From contig CAZOPF010000118.1 in assembly GCA_964581605.1 (NCBI GenBank), forward strand, positions 1 through 16,758: a stretch of 16,758 nucleotides of DNA, written 5' to 3'. The notes under the pieces are model-generated. The model was not told the DNA's origin and searched no databases. It saw only the letters and a program-made list of their open reading frames with translations. This DNA is from CAADGU01 sp964581605 (GTDB taxonomy: Bacteria; Chloroflexota; Anaerolineae; Promineifilales; Promineifilaceae). Shown here piece by piece: positions 1 to 6,430 of the stretch. The position numbers and the translations under genes are program-made. Every line of letters begins with the position of its first letter. Positions within the stretch are counted from its first letter, which is position 1.

Positions 1-41
1 GCAAAACAAGTGTGGCGCGGTCTCTCATTCATAAACGGCCG

Positions 42-70
42 TTGTTCTACTCTGGCGCATGGCTTATACT
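42..70 (+). promoter_or_regulatory. Sigma-70-type promoter for the RelE toxin-antitoxin pair
   Basis: A -35 like TTGTTC at 42-47 and a -10 TATACT at 65-70 are separated by 17 bp. Transcription would start near 77, leaving a leader of about 25 nt before the antitoxin ATG. An ACGGCCGT palindrome (35-42) abuts the -35 box and could serve as a binding site, but this is inference. Confidence 0.5.
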
Positions 71-101
71 CTTATCACCTTAATGAGTGTGAGGAAACCC
101 T

Positions 102-347
102 ATGCTTCTCATGTCGAATCCCCCCAAACTGGTCTACGATGAAACAGGCCAGTTGATTGAAGTTATCCTTTCCGCAAGTGATTATCGTGCCTATTTGCAA
201 ACCGTTGCCGCGGAATCGGATTGGGAATCATTGCCAGCCTACTTGCAAGACGCCATTGACCTCATGTTAATTGATGAAGTACGCGCCGAAAAGCCAGCCG
301 TCATTGATTTTGATACGGTTGTCAGTGGCAAAGCGACAGGGGTATGA
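102..347 (+). CDS. Antitoxin of a type II toxin-antitoxin pair (Phd/YefM-like)
   Basis: This 81-residue acidic protein is the first gene of a two-gene operon and should neutralise the RelE/ParE-type toxin that follows, and probably repress its own promoter. The N-terminal part (residues 8-35) has the pattern of short Phd/YefM-like antitoxins: a beta strand ending in IEVILSASDYRAYL, then a helix. The C-terminal part is acidic (EVRAEKPAVIDFD), as expected for a toxin-wrapping tail. The start at 102 is favoured by GAGG at 91-94, 7 nt upstream; an internal ATG at 111 is possible. The stop overlaps the toxin start by ATGA at 344-347, implying translational coupling. The family is assigned from pattern and context, since such antitoxins diverge strongly. 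Confidence 0.75.
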   Translation: MLLMSNPPKLVYDETGQLIEVILSASDYRAYLQTVAAESDWESLPAYLQDAIDLMLIDEVRAEKPAVIDFDTVVSGKATGV

Positions 348-601
348 CCTACCGTATTACGCTGACGGGCACGGCCGTGAAAGAACGGGAGCGCCTGGAT
401 GAAACGGTGCGTGAGCGAATTGACCGGGCCATACGCAGTTTGGGCGAAGCGCCTCGGCCACCCGGCGTGAAGAAGTTGGCGGGCAGCCAACGAGATTGGC
501 GCATTCGGATAGGTGACTACCGTGTTTTATACGAGATTGATGACCAACAAGAGGTTATTACCATCTGGCGCATTGCCCATCGCCGACAAGTCTACAGGTG
601 A
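344..601 (+). CDS. RelE/ParE-family toxin
   Basis: The 85-residue basic protein has the usual RelE/ParE size and fold signature. An N-terminal strand (YRITLTGTA) is followed by a helical hairpin (residues 11-35), a PPGVKKLAG turn, and the core strands WRIRIGDYRVLYEI (52-65) and ITIWRIAHRRQVYR (72-85). Candidate catalytic or RNA-contacting residues by family analogy are Arg53/Arg55, Arg60, His79, Arg81 and Tyr84. RelE members cut mRNA in the ribosomal A site while ParE members poison gyrase; the sequence alone does not separate the two, although the Y-R-V-L-Y and H-R-R-x-V-Y pattern is typical of the RelE side. It starts inside the antitoxin stop (ATGA). The MITE-like element begins 6 nt after its stop codon, and the stop overlaps the element's target duplication. 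Confidence 0.88.
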   Translation: MTYRITLTGTAVKERERLDETVRERIDRAIRSLGEAPRPPGVKKLAGSQRDWRIRIGDYRVLYEIDDQQEVITIWRIAHRRQVYR

Positions 602-606
602 TTGAG

Positions 607-782
607 CAGCAATTCTCATTTTGCCTGTCATTGCCTATGAATGAATTCATAGGCTGATATAAAAAACGTGCTAAAGCACGTTACAAGAGGTCTGTCCAAC
701 GCGCTTTAGCGCGTTTGTGCATGGCAGACGCCGATTTCAATCGGTGGCTATGATGGCAAAAACCTCAAATTGAGAATTGCTG
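607..782. mobile_element. MITE-like element with 12-bp inverted ends and 9-bp target duplication
   Basis: The element is bounded by perfect 12-bp inverted repeats, CAGCAATTCTCA (607-618) and TGAGAATTGCTG (771-782). The direct repeat GTGATTGAG is present immediately outside both ends (598-606 and 783-791), as expected of a 9-bp target-site duplication. A second inverted pair lies inside (TTTTGCC 619-625, GGCAAAA 755-761). Between them are four compact hairpins: GCCTATGAAT/ATTCATAGGC (633-654), AACGTGCT/AGCACGTT (665-682), AACGCGCT/AGCGCGTT (698-715) and CCGATT/AATCGG (731-744). There is no transposase ORF, so it would need one supplied in trans. It fills most of the gene-free stretch 602-966. 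Confidence 0.72.
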
Positions 783-848
783 GTGATTGAGGTATTCACC
801 CTGATTGGCTGGCAAGACTATAACCGCAGAGAGCAATTGTGTTTGTGA

Positions 849-895
849 GGGGATTGGTTGGTGGGGGGCACGGCCGTATCATTCCCGCATGTGCG
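849..895. repeat. 47-bp direct repeat, copy 1 (left of the MazF module)
   Basis: This copy begins GGGGATTGGTTGG and ends CATGTGCG, with ACGGCCGT in the middle (870-877). It matches 1552-1598 at 46 of 47 positions; the difference is G versus A at 887/1590. Similarity stops sharply at both ends. It lies 71 bp upstream of the antitoxin start. Confidence 0.9.
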
Positions 896-966
896 ACGAA
901 CGGCCCTCGCTGTGCTAAACTATGGGCAGGATTTGATATGCTTCATCCTGATTGGAGGTGATTTCA

Positions 967-1203
967 ATGACAACCCTCATTTCCCGCGAACAATTGCAAA
1001 AACAGATAGAAATGTTGCCAGATGATGTGGTGCAGCAGATCGCCGACTTTACATTCTTTGTGATGGCTCGACGAGACATTACACCGCTCTATGCCGATTG
1101 GACGGCGAAGCAGTGGCAAGATTTTTCGCTGGAGCAGTTTTTCCGTGAAGCTGATGAAGTGGAATACTCGCTGGCAGACGCCGCAGAAATTTACCATCCA
1201 TGA
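967..1203 (+). CDS. Antitoxin partner of PemK/MazF toxin (DUF2281-like)
   Basis: This 78-residue protein precedes and overlaps the PemK/MazF toxin gene by ATGA (1200-1203). The N-terminal helix region (SREQLQKQIEMLPDDVVQQI, then ADFTFFV) resembles the DUF2281/VapB-like pattern of a leucine-proline turn followed by a DF-x-x-F strand. The C-terminus ends in EYSLADAAEIYHP, an acidic tail commonly seen in small antitoxins. The start at 967 is chosen because GGAGGTG (954-960) lies 6 nt upstream; a TTG at 952 would place that ribosome site inside the gene. A weak promoter candidate is TTCACC (795-800) with TATAAC (819-824), spacer 18. DNA binding was not identified by motif. Confidence 0.72.
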   Translation: MTTLISREQLQKQIEMLPDDVVQQIADFTFFVMARRDITPLYADWTAKQWQDFSLEQFFREADEVEYSLADAAEIYHP

Positions 1204-1541
1204 ATCCCGGCGACATTGTTCTCATTCGATTCCCGCAAACAGACCTGCAAGCAGGAAAACTGCGGCCCGCTTTGGTTGTGGCTATCGCCCCCGGTCGTCA
1301 TACAGATTTGCTCCTGGCGCTGATTACCTCACACACGGCTCAAGCAGTCCCCCAATTTGACGAGATTATTGACTCATCTGATGCCGATTATGCCGCTACT
1401 GGCCTCAAAGTTCGGTCCGCCGTGCGGTTAGCGCGATTGGCAACTGTGGAACCAACCGTCATCAATGCCCGCCTGGGTCATATCGCACTGGATCGCTTGC
1501 AGCAAATCAAAAGACGTCTGGCAAATTGGCTAGAAAAATAA
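1200..1541 (+). CDS. PemK/MazF-family toxin (endoribonuclease)
   Basis: The 113-residue protein matches the PemK/MazF family from end to end. It opens with PGDIVLIRFPQTDLQAGKLR, followed by PALVVA, where Asp5, Arg22 and Pro23 sit in the conserved core strand and loop. The central strand LLLALITSH carries the conserved Thr-Ser of the active site. The later segment SAVRLARLATVEPTVI is the usual beta strand before the C-terminal helix (ALDRLQQIKRRLANWL). Members cleave mRNA at specific short sequences and are held inactive by the preceding antitoxin. The length is normal and no key residue seems missing, so it is likely functional. The stop codon is 10 nt from copy 2 of the 47-bp repeat. Confidence 0.9.
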   Translation: MNPGDIVLIRFPQTDLQAGKLRPALVVAIAPGRHTDLLLALITSHTAQAVPQFDEIIDSSDADYAATGLKVRSAVRLARLATVEPTVINARLGHIALDRLQQIKRRLANWLEK

Positions 1542-1551
1542 CTGGCCGTGT

Positions 1552-1598
1552 GGGGATTGGTTGGTGGGGGGCACGGCCGTATCATTCCCACATGTGCG
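1552..1598. repeat. 47-bp direct repeat, copy 2 (right of the MazF module)
   Basis: Same orientation as copy 1 at 849-895, with one mismatch. It starts 10 bp after the MazF stop codon and contains ACGGCCGT at 1573-1580. The two copies bracket the complete toxin-antitoxin pair; recombination between them would remove 703 bp. Confidence 0.9.
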
Positions 1599-1680
1599 TT
1601 GTGCAAAACAGGTGTAACCTAGTGGGAACACCAACTACAACAAGCACCAGTAAGATGGCAATACGTAAGGCAAAACACAG

Positions 1681-2022
1681 ATGGCAGTTAAAAGAACGGA
1701 TCGCTTCAACAGTTTTGTTTTACTATTCCTTGCAATCTGGCCAATATTTTACAGCGTGATATTCGTGTTTTTCTGGATGTTTAACTTGAGAAATCAACCA
1801 TTGGAGAATTATATTGGCTTGGGATTCTTGTTAATGTGTCACATTTTAACGATGGGGGTGTCTCTTGCTGGAATAGTTTTGTACCTTTTTAACCTCTACC
1901 ACAATAATCGAGTGATTGGCAACAATAAAATGTTGTATGCTCTTGGAATTTTATTTTTAGGCATCATCTGTCTACCACTATATCGGTGGAGGTATGTAAA
2001 ACCCGATCTTAGGGCAAGTTGA
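1681..2022 (+). CDS. Small membrane protein of unknown function
   Basis: I do not recognise this 113-residue protein. It has three strongly hydrophobic segments at about residues 12-34, 45-70 and 84-101. The basic N-terminus (MAVKRTDR) and the loop LYHNNR suggest an inside-positive arrangement. The ending LPLYRWRYV, with aromatic and basic residues after the last segment, is common in small integral membrane proteins. Base composition is clearly more AT-rich than the neighbours, and the codon choice differs, hinting at separate acquisition. The start at 1681 has only a weak AAGG (1667-1670) ten nt upstream; no better start is apparent. It lies alone between the second 47-bp repeat and the tandem terminators. 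Confidence 0.6.
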   Translation: MAVKRTDRFNSFVLLFLAIWPIFYSVIFVFFWMFNLRNQPLENYIGLGFLLMCHILTMGVSLAGIVLYLFNLYHNNRVIGNNKMLYALGILFLGIICLPLYRWRYVKPDLRAS

Positions 2023-2040
2023 CTATTGCTTTAGCTCCGT

Positions 2041-2069
2041 CCTGAAGAGTTATATATAACATACTCAGG
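2041..2069. other. Nested palindrome (possible operator or hairpin)
   Basis: A perfect 12-bp palindrome GTTATATATAAC (2049-2060) is enclosed by CCTGA (2041-2045) and TCAGG (2065-2069). It lies 18 nt after the membrane-protein stop codon. It has no T-run, so it is not a normal terminator; it may be a dimeric-protein site or simply an RNA hairpin. Function is unknown. Confidence 0.35.
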
Positions 2070-2140
2070 CCGTCGCCCATCACAGATTCACGGCCGTTGC
2101 CAGAATCGAAGGCTCACGGCCGTACCCCCTCATCCCCCAC

Positions 2141-2175
2141 AGGCCCGAAGGTTTTGGAAACCCTTGGGGTCTTTT
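2141..2175 (+). terminator. Rho-independent terminator (first of tandem pair)
   Basis: AGGCCCGAAGG (2141-2151) pairs with CCTTGGGGTCT (2162-2172), with one G-G mismatch and one G-U pair. The loop is about 10 nt and the stem runs into TTTT. It would stop plus-strand transcription from the membrane-protein gene. Confidence 0.6.
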
Positions 2176-2187
2176 GTTTATTAAACG

Positions 2188-2222
2188 AAGGAGACGTTGC
2201 CCTCCGGCAACGTCTCCTTTTT
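2188..2222 (+). terminator. Strong rho-independent terminator (second of tandem pair)
   Basis: A perfect 14-bp stem, AAGGAGACGTTGCC (2188-2201) with GGCAACGTCTCCTT (2206-2219), has a CTCC loop and runs into TTTTT (2218-2222). Only 12 bp separate it from the preceding terminator. The T-run is on the plus strand only, so it mainly acts on rightward transcription. Confidence 0.85.
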
Positions 2223-2255
2223 ATAACCCTCAATTTACCACCCATCTGATGTAGA

Positions 2256-2402
2256 GGTGGGGCGGCGCGGGTTCCATAGATGCAAAACGTAAGACCTTGT
2301 TTCCGCGCCGTCTCACCCCACCTGGCTGGCGAAAAAGGGGCGAGACAGGCGGGGAGGCAGATGTTTCTTCATGGCAAAGAGTTCACCCGCCTGTCCCGCC
2401 CC
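2256..2402. other. GC-rich region with overlapping inverted repeats
   Basis: The arm GGTGGGGCGGCGCGG (2256-2270) is complementary to 2303-2322 except for a 5-nt bulge. A second pair joins 2337-2354 with 2385-2402 (16 of 18 positions). In addition GTCTCACCCC (2310-2319) can pair with GGGGCGAGAC (2337-2346), so one arm has two possible partners. No convincing ORF covers it. It may be a small mobile repeat, a structured RNA, or part of the transcript end of the minus-strand gene. It accounts for much of the gene-free stretch 2023-2540. Confidence 0.45.
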
Positions 2403-2412
2403 TACGTGTCAT

Positions 2413-2500
2413 CTATTCCGCTATCCTAAACAGCAGGCCGGCCGCACGGCACCTCATCCAGGAAGCAGGCGTATTGGTACTTTCCCGCCGGTATGGAGCT
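2413..2500 (-). pseudogene. Relic of an alpha-2-macroglobulin gene 3' end
   Basis: Positions 2413-2450 match 6431-6468, the last codons of the intact macroglobulin gene, at 35 of 38 bases. After a junction, 2456-2500 aligns with 6539-6582. About 65 nt of the intact sequence is missing between the blocks, which shifts the frame. Read on the minus strand the pieces encode IPAGKYQYACFLDEV and, in another frame, RAAGLLFRIAE followed by a stop; the intact gene has LPAGTYQYTYFLDTV and RAAGLLFTIAE plus stop. It lies 40 bp beyond the stop of the propeller gene, in the same orientation as both minus-strand neighbours. It is either a decayed second macroglobulin gene or a duplicated tail. Confidence 0.75.
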
Positions 2501-2540
2501 GCCGATGTGCGTGTGTAGGAGGTCAATTATTCTTCCTGAC

Positions 2541-5500
2541 CTATGGCTCTTGCGCACGATACGCATGGATGGTTTTATTGCTATTGGCTATAAACAGGTG
2601 CCCATTAGCAACAGCCAACCATCCTCCCTGGCTTATAGACGTTTCTAATTGGTGAGTTGTACGGTTGATGACAAAAGTTCCTCCTTCCGACGCCACATAA
2701 ACATAGTTTCCCGCAACCACTGGCGAGTTGATAGGCATACCAGGTATATCATATTGCCAGAGCAAAGTGCCATTGGTCGGGTTGCGTGCTTCCAGCAAAG
2801 TGCCATTCAAACTATACAGCACATTATCAGCTACGGCCGTCAAGTTACGCCCATAATTTCCATTATGCGACCAGGCAATAGCATGAGAGTCCAGGTTGAT
2901 CCCGATGAGCTTTGTCTGGCTGCTCAGAATCGCCCGATCACCTGTAACCAGCGTTGTTAAGGGCGACTCGGTAATATCAACAGTCCAGGTGAAATCACCA
3001 GAGTTGGCTGGATAGCGATAAAAGTAATAGGAATTCGCTACATATACACTGTTTTGGTAATAGGCTGGTGTCATGGGAGGAGTGAGCCAGTCACCTCCCC
3101 AACGCAGTTGCCCAGTAAAAGCATCAAAGGCGTTAATGTTCTGGCCAGCCAAAAACACCTTGTCTTCAGCGAAAACCGGCTGATAAAAATTGAGGGAGGA
3201 ACCGTAAAAAGTCCCTAAAACAGTTGACCACAGCTTTACGCCGGTAAAGAGGTCAAAAGCGTGCAAAAAGGAAACATAGATGCTGTGTTGATATTGGTCA
3301 TGGGTGTTTTGGGTGACGTAGACAACACCTTGGGCGATAGTTGGTGGGCTGACGGAATCACCGTCTAGCAATTGTCGCCACTTTTCCGCTCCTGTTTCCA
3401 AATCGAGGCCCACAACGGCCGAGGTCTGGTTAGGTACCTGGCTTGTAGCCACAACAATACTGTTACTGACGGCAATATTTTCCAGCGGCGAGCCGCCTGT
3501 AAATGGTAGCGTTTTGCTCCAAAGCAATTCATACCGTGATGCGCCGGGATCAATGATGTTGTAAGCTGTATGGGCCGCATCATAACTTAGCGTGAACCAA
3601 TCGGCGGTTGGCGGAGGTGTGTAACCCGGTTTGACAACCAGCGGCAAGAATAGGCGCTCTTTGGCAACGGTGATGGTTTCGGCAGCCACCGCCCTGGCAC
3701 CACCAGGATTGACAACGGTTAAGGTATAAACGCCTTCTGCAATTATCGGCGGTATAGTAATCTCCAACTGGCTGTTACTTAACCAGGTTACATTGTTTAA
3801 TGCCATCTGACCCAGCAACACGGTCGGTGTTTCTAGAAAGTTCGTCCCGGTCACATTGAGTGTGATGGGCTGTTCAAAGGGCCAATGGGTGGGGGAAACG
3901 GCCGTTACCTGCGGTGTTGTCCAGGAACCAAGCGAGAGTTCATCTAGCCAGATAGCGCCCATGGTATGGTCAGCAGCTAGCGTGATTGTGACAGCCTGGC
4001 CGCTGTAAGCGGTTAAATCTGCCCATACGTGCTGCCAGGTAGAAGTAGATTGCGCGGTCTGCAACACCGTTGTCGTGTTGCCTCCCTGAGAGATTTGCAC
4101 CTGGAACTCGCCGCCAGTTAAGGGTGTGGGAATATGGTACAGGAATGAGAGGGTGGGGTTTGCCAAACCTGGCGTGACGGTAATGACTTGTGATGCCATA
4201 GTACTCGTCAGCACAGTATGGCTGATTTCCAGACCATATGCCCCACTGTGGCGTGCGCCTGCAGTGGCAGTAGCACCTTCACCGGTCACAATCCAACCAT
4301 CCAGGGTACCATTTTCAAAACCACCCCCGATAACAGCGTCATCAGCAGGCGGCATTATAGCGTTGAAAGTCAGGTCGCTATTCAGGGACACGGCCGTCGC
4401 CGCCAACGACGAGTAACCAGCAGCGGCAAAAGTAAGCGTGTAGCTGCCAGTAGCCCCCACAAACAGGTCATATGTGCCCGTGAGCGGGTTTGACTCCATG
4501 CCTGATGAGGTTGGCGTGACGTTGATGGTTGGTGTAGCCACCGGATAACCCCGATTGTCGTTTACAGAACCAGAAATCCGGTGGGCGTAAAATGTCACGG
4601 CCGTGTCTGGCTGGGGGCGCCACGGCTCTAGCTGCCGACCTTCATGGGCCTGACTGCGAAAATAATAGGTATGGCCGGTTGTTCCTGTAAACATAGCTGA
4701 AGTGGTAGACACCCCATCTTGCCATAACTGCCAGTTGCTATCCGTACCGTCGCGTACAAAAACATCATAGGTCAGGTCATTGTCATTGCCTGTCCAGTGA
4801 ACTGTAACCGGCTCGTGTACATAGGTAGTCATCGGCAACACCTGAGAATCGGGCCATTTGGTGTCAACGGTAATAGTTGCTGGTTGCCCCCACGTGCCCA
4901 GGTTAAAAGCACGATCCCGGGCACGGCAGCGAAATTGCCTCGTGCCATCCCGCCCAAACTCATAACGGGTAGATAATTGAGGGGTATTGCTGACCACTCG
5001 CTGCCAGGAAGTTGTCGAATCCGGACGCATTTCCACATCATAACCACCAATTCCGGCATCTCCTACATCGGTTGCCGTCCAGGCCAGCATAAAAACCAGA
5101 TCGTGTTGCAGCGAATTTGTTTGAATCGCACATGAAGAAGGGCTACTGCCATCTATGGCTGCCCAGGAAGGGCGAAATGCTCTGGTATCAAGAATAAATG
5201 TGGAGTATGCCCCTGGTGTCAGTGGGTCAGTCGTATAGATCCCACTGTGCTCCCAATAATACTGCCCCTGATAATAAATCCAGGCCGTATCTGTAAAGGC
5301 AATGAGACTTCCATCAGGCGACCACGCTGGCAGCCATAAATCCCGCGTACCCTGGCCGTTTAAATGCCGATGGGCACCGGAACCATCGGCATTGATCAGC
5401 CAAAGTTCCAGCCAGCCGTCACCGTTCCCGTCATTGGCATAGGCGATTTGCGTTCCTGTCGGCGACCACGCTGGATAAAGAGCGGTTGCCCCAAACGTAA

Positions 5501-6200
5501 GCTGGTGTAGATTTGAGCCATCCGCATTCATCATCCATAATTCATACCGCCCGGTGCGAAAGGAGGAAAAAACGATCTGTGCGCCGTCTGGTGACCAACT
5601 GGGTTGGCCATCATAAGCAGGATGGTTGGTTAACTGTTGGAGACCTGAACCGTTACTATTGCTGACAAAGATTTCATGATTGCCGGTACGAATCGAGTTG
5701 AAAGCAACTCTTGAACCATCTATGGTCGAAGCCGGGTTGAAATCGTTGCTGCCTGACTGGCTAATGTTCAACAGGTTGTTAGATGAGATATTCAACCTGT
5801 AGACATCATAATCCGCATCTCGATCCGATACAAAAAACAGTTGATCAATTCCGTTTCTCAGGAAAGGATAGGCATCGGCGGCGGGTGCTGAAACCAGTTG
5901 AATGTCATCCTGACCACTGTTCACACGGTGCTGGTAGATATCCCAATTGTTGTTACGAAAAGATTGGTACGCTACCGCGCTTTGAAAGGGAAGCGTAATG
6001 GCCGGTACATGAGGCGATTGGATAGATACGGCCGTTTCACCTTGCCGATAATAGGATGCCATCGTCTCCGCCGATATATCCCGAATCAACTCAATATCCC
6101 GAAAAGGTGGTGGGTTTTCGGATGATGCGCTGGTCGCCAAGGCGGCAAGTCCCAACGTCACACTTAAAACAAATAACAAAAGATAACTTTGAGATTTCAT
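2541..6200 (-). CDS. Secreted multi-domain protein with TolB-like and PQQ-like beta-propellers
   Basis: The 1219-residue protein begins with a Sec signal peptide (KSQSYLLLFVLSVTLGLAA, cleavage near residue 25) and should be exported. Residues about 70-350 form a TolB/PD40 propeller, with repeats such as PSWSPDGAQIVFSSFRTGRY (200-219) and PAWSPTGTQIAY. Residues 355-540 contain two fibronectin-like or Ig-like modules (AWTATDVGDAGIGGYDVEMR). Residues 541-617 resemble a carboxypeptidase-regulatory-like domain (ISGSVNDNRGYPV). Residues 620-760 resemble a jelly-roll carbohydrate-binding module ending in AIWLDELSLG. Residues 763-846 form an IPT/TIG domain (VTGTNFLETPTVLLG). After the linker LFLPLVVKPG, residues 865-1219 form a PQQ-type propeller (VVGLDLETGAEKWRQLL). 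No catalytic residues were identified, so binding or scaffold roles are likely. AGGGAG (6205-6210) supports the start. Confidence 0.85.
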   Translation of the reverse strand: MKSQSYLLLFVLSVTLGLAALATSASSENPPPFRDIELIRDISAETMASYYRQGETAVSIQSPHVPAITLPFQSAVAYQSFRNNNWDIYQHRVNSGQDDIQLVSAPAADAYPFLRNGIDQLFFVSDRDADYDVYRLNISSNNLLNISQSGSNDFNPASTIDGSRVAFNSIRTGNHEIFVSNSNGSGLQQLTNHPAYDGQPSWSPDGAQIVFSSFRTGRYELWMMNADGSNLHQLTFGATALYPAWSPTGTQIAYANDGNGDGWLELWLINADGSGAHRHLNGQGTRDLWLPAWSPDGSLIAFTDTAWIYYQGQYYWEHSGIYTTDPLTPGAYSTFILDTRAFRPSWAAIDGSSPSSCAIQTNSLQHDLVFMLAWTATDVGDAGIGGYDVEMRPDSTTSWQRVVSNTPQLSTRYEFGRDGTRQFRCRARDRAFNLGTWGQPATITVDTKWPDSQVLPMTTYVHEPVTVHWTGNDNDLTYDVFVRDGTDSNWQLWQDGVSTTSAMFTGTTGHTYYFRSQAHEGRQLEPWRPQPDTAVTFYAHRISGSVNDNRGYPVATPTINVTPTSSGMESNPLTGTYDLFVGATGSYTLTFAAAGYSSLAATAVSLNSDLTFNAIMPPADDAVIGGGFENGTLDGWIVTGEGATATAGARHSGAYGLEISHTVLTSTMASQVITVTPGLANPTLSFLYHIPTPLTGGEFQVQISQGGNTTTVLQTAQSTSTWQHVWADLTAYSGQAVTITLAADHTMGAIWLDELSLGSWTTPQVTAVSPTHWPFEQPITLNVTGTNFLETPTVLLGQMALNNVTWLSNSQLEITIPPIIAEGVYTLTVVNPGGARAVAAETITVAKERLFLPLVVKPGYTPPPTADWFTLSYDAAHTAYNIIDPGASRYELLWSKTLPFTGGSPLENIAVSNSIVVATSQVPNQTSAVVGLDLETGAEKWRQLLDGDSVSPPTIAQGVVYVTQNTHDQYQHSIYVSFLHAFDLFTGVKLWSTVLGTFYGSSLNFYQPVFAEDKVFLAGQNINAFDAFTGQLRWGGDWLTPPMTPAYYQNSVYVANSYYFYRYPANSGDFTWTVDITESPLTTLVTGDRAILSSQTKLIGINLDSHAIAWSHNGNYGRNLTAVADNVLYSLNGTLLEARNPTNGTLLWQYDIPGMPINSPVVAGNYVYVASEGGTFVINRTTHQLETSISQGGWLAVANGHLFIANSNKTIHAYRAQEP

Positions 6201-6234
6201 ATTGCTCCCTTATAAAGCACATGTGGGTACGTTA

Positions 6235-6240
6235 ATTATA
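6235..6240 (-). promoter_or_regulatory. Candidate -10 box for the propeller gene
   Basis: A perfect TATAAT on the minus strand lies about 35 bp upstream of the ATG at 6200. No good -35 is seen at 16-18 bp spacing, so the promoter may be activator-dependent or the match fortuitous. Confidence 0.35.
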
Positions 6241-6300
6241 AAACTCCCTCAACTTTAGGGTTTGTATCCTGGCTATATCGCAGGGTTGACCATTAAAAAT

Positions 6301-6352
6301 TTGAACAAAGACACACGATTTCTAAAGGAAATTTGTGTGTCTTCTTGTTCAA
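6301..6352 (-). terminator. Long hairpin between two minus-strand genes, probable terminator
   Basis: TTGAACAA (6301-6308) pairs with TTGTTCAA (6345-6352). Inside it AGACACAC pairs with GTGTGTCT, and GATTTC pairs with GAAATTT, with small bulges and a loop of about 5 nt. In the minus direction the stem is followed directly by ATTTTTAA, fitting an intrinsic terminator 79 bp beyond the macroglobulin stop. The unusual length of the stem could also protect mRNA. Confidence 0.55.
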
Positions 6353-6430
6353 CTTGTTTAATTGCGAATCCTTGAAATACAGGAATTCCAGGTTGGTATC
6401 ACCGACATTCGTGATTCTAGCAAAAATGGT

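Noticed and set aside
1..13. GCAAAACAAGTGT at the window start resembles 1603-1615, just after repeat copy 2
   Set aside because: One 13-bp near match is too short; it could hint at a third 47-bp repeat copy just outside the window, but that cannot be seen here.
607..782. Hairpin cluster considered as a short CRISPR array
   Set aside because: The hairpins differ from each other in sequence and there is no constant repeat with regular spacers; inverted ends and a target duplication explain it better.
1526..1759. A small plus-strand open frame between the MazF gene and the membrane gene
   Set aside because: It overlaps the MazF 3' end, the second 47-bp repeat and the membrane-protein start, with no ribosome site or protein-like pattern.
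2297..2655. Short plus-strand open frames across the gene-free stretch and the relic
   Set aside because: They lack ribosome sites and overlap inverted repeats, the macroglobulin relic and the end of the propeller gene.
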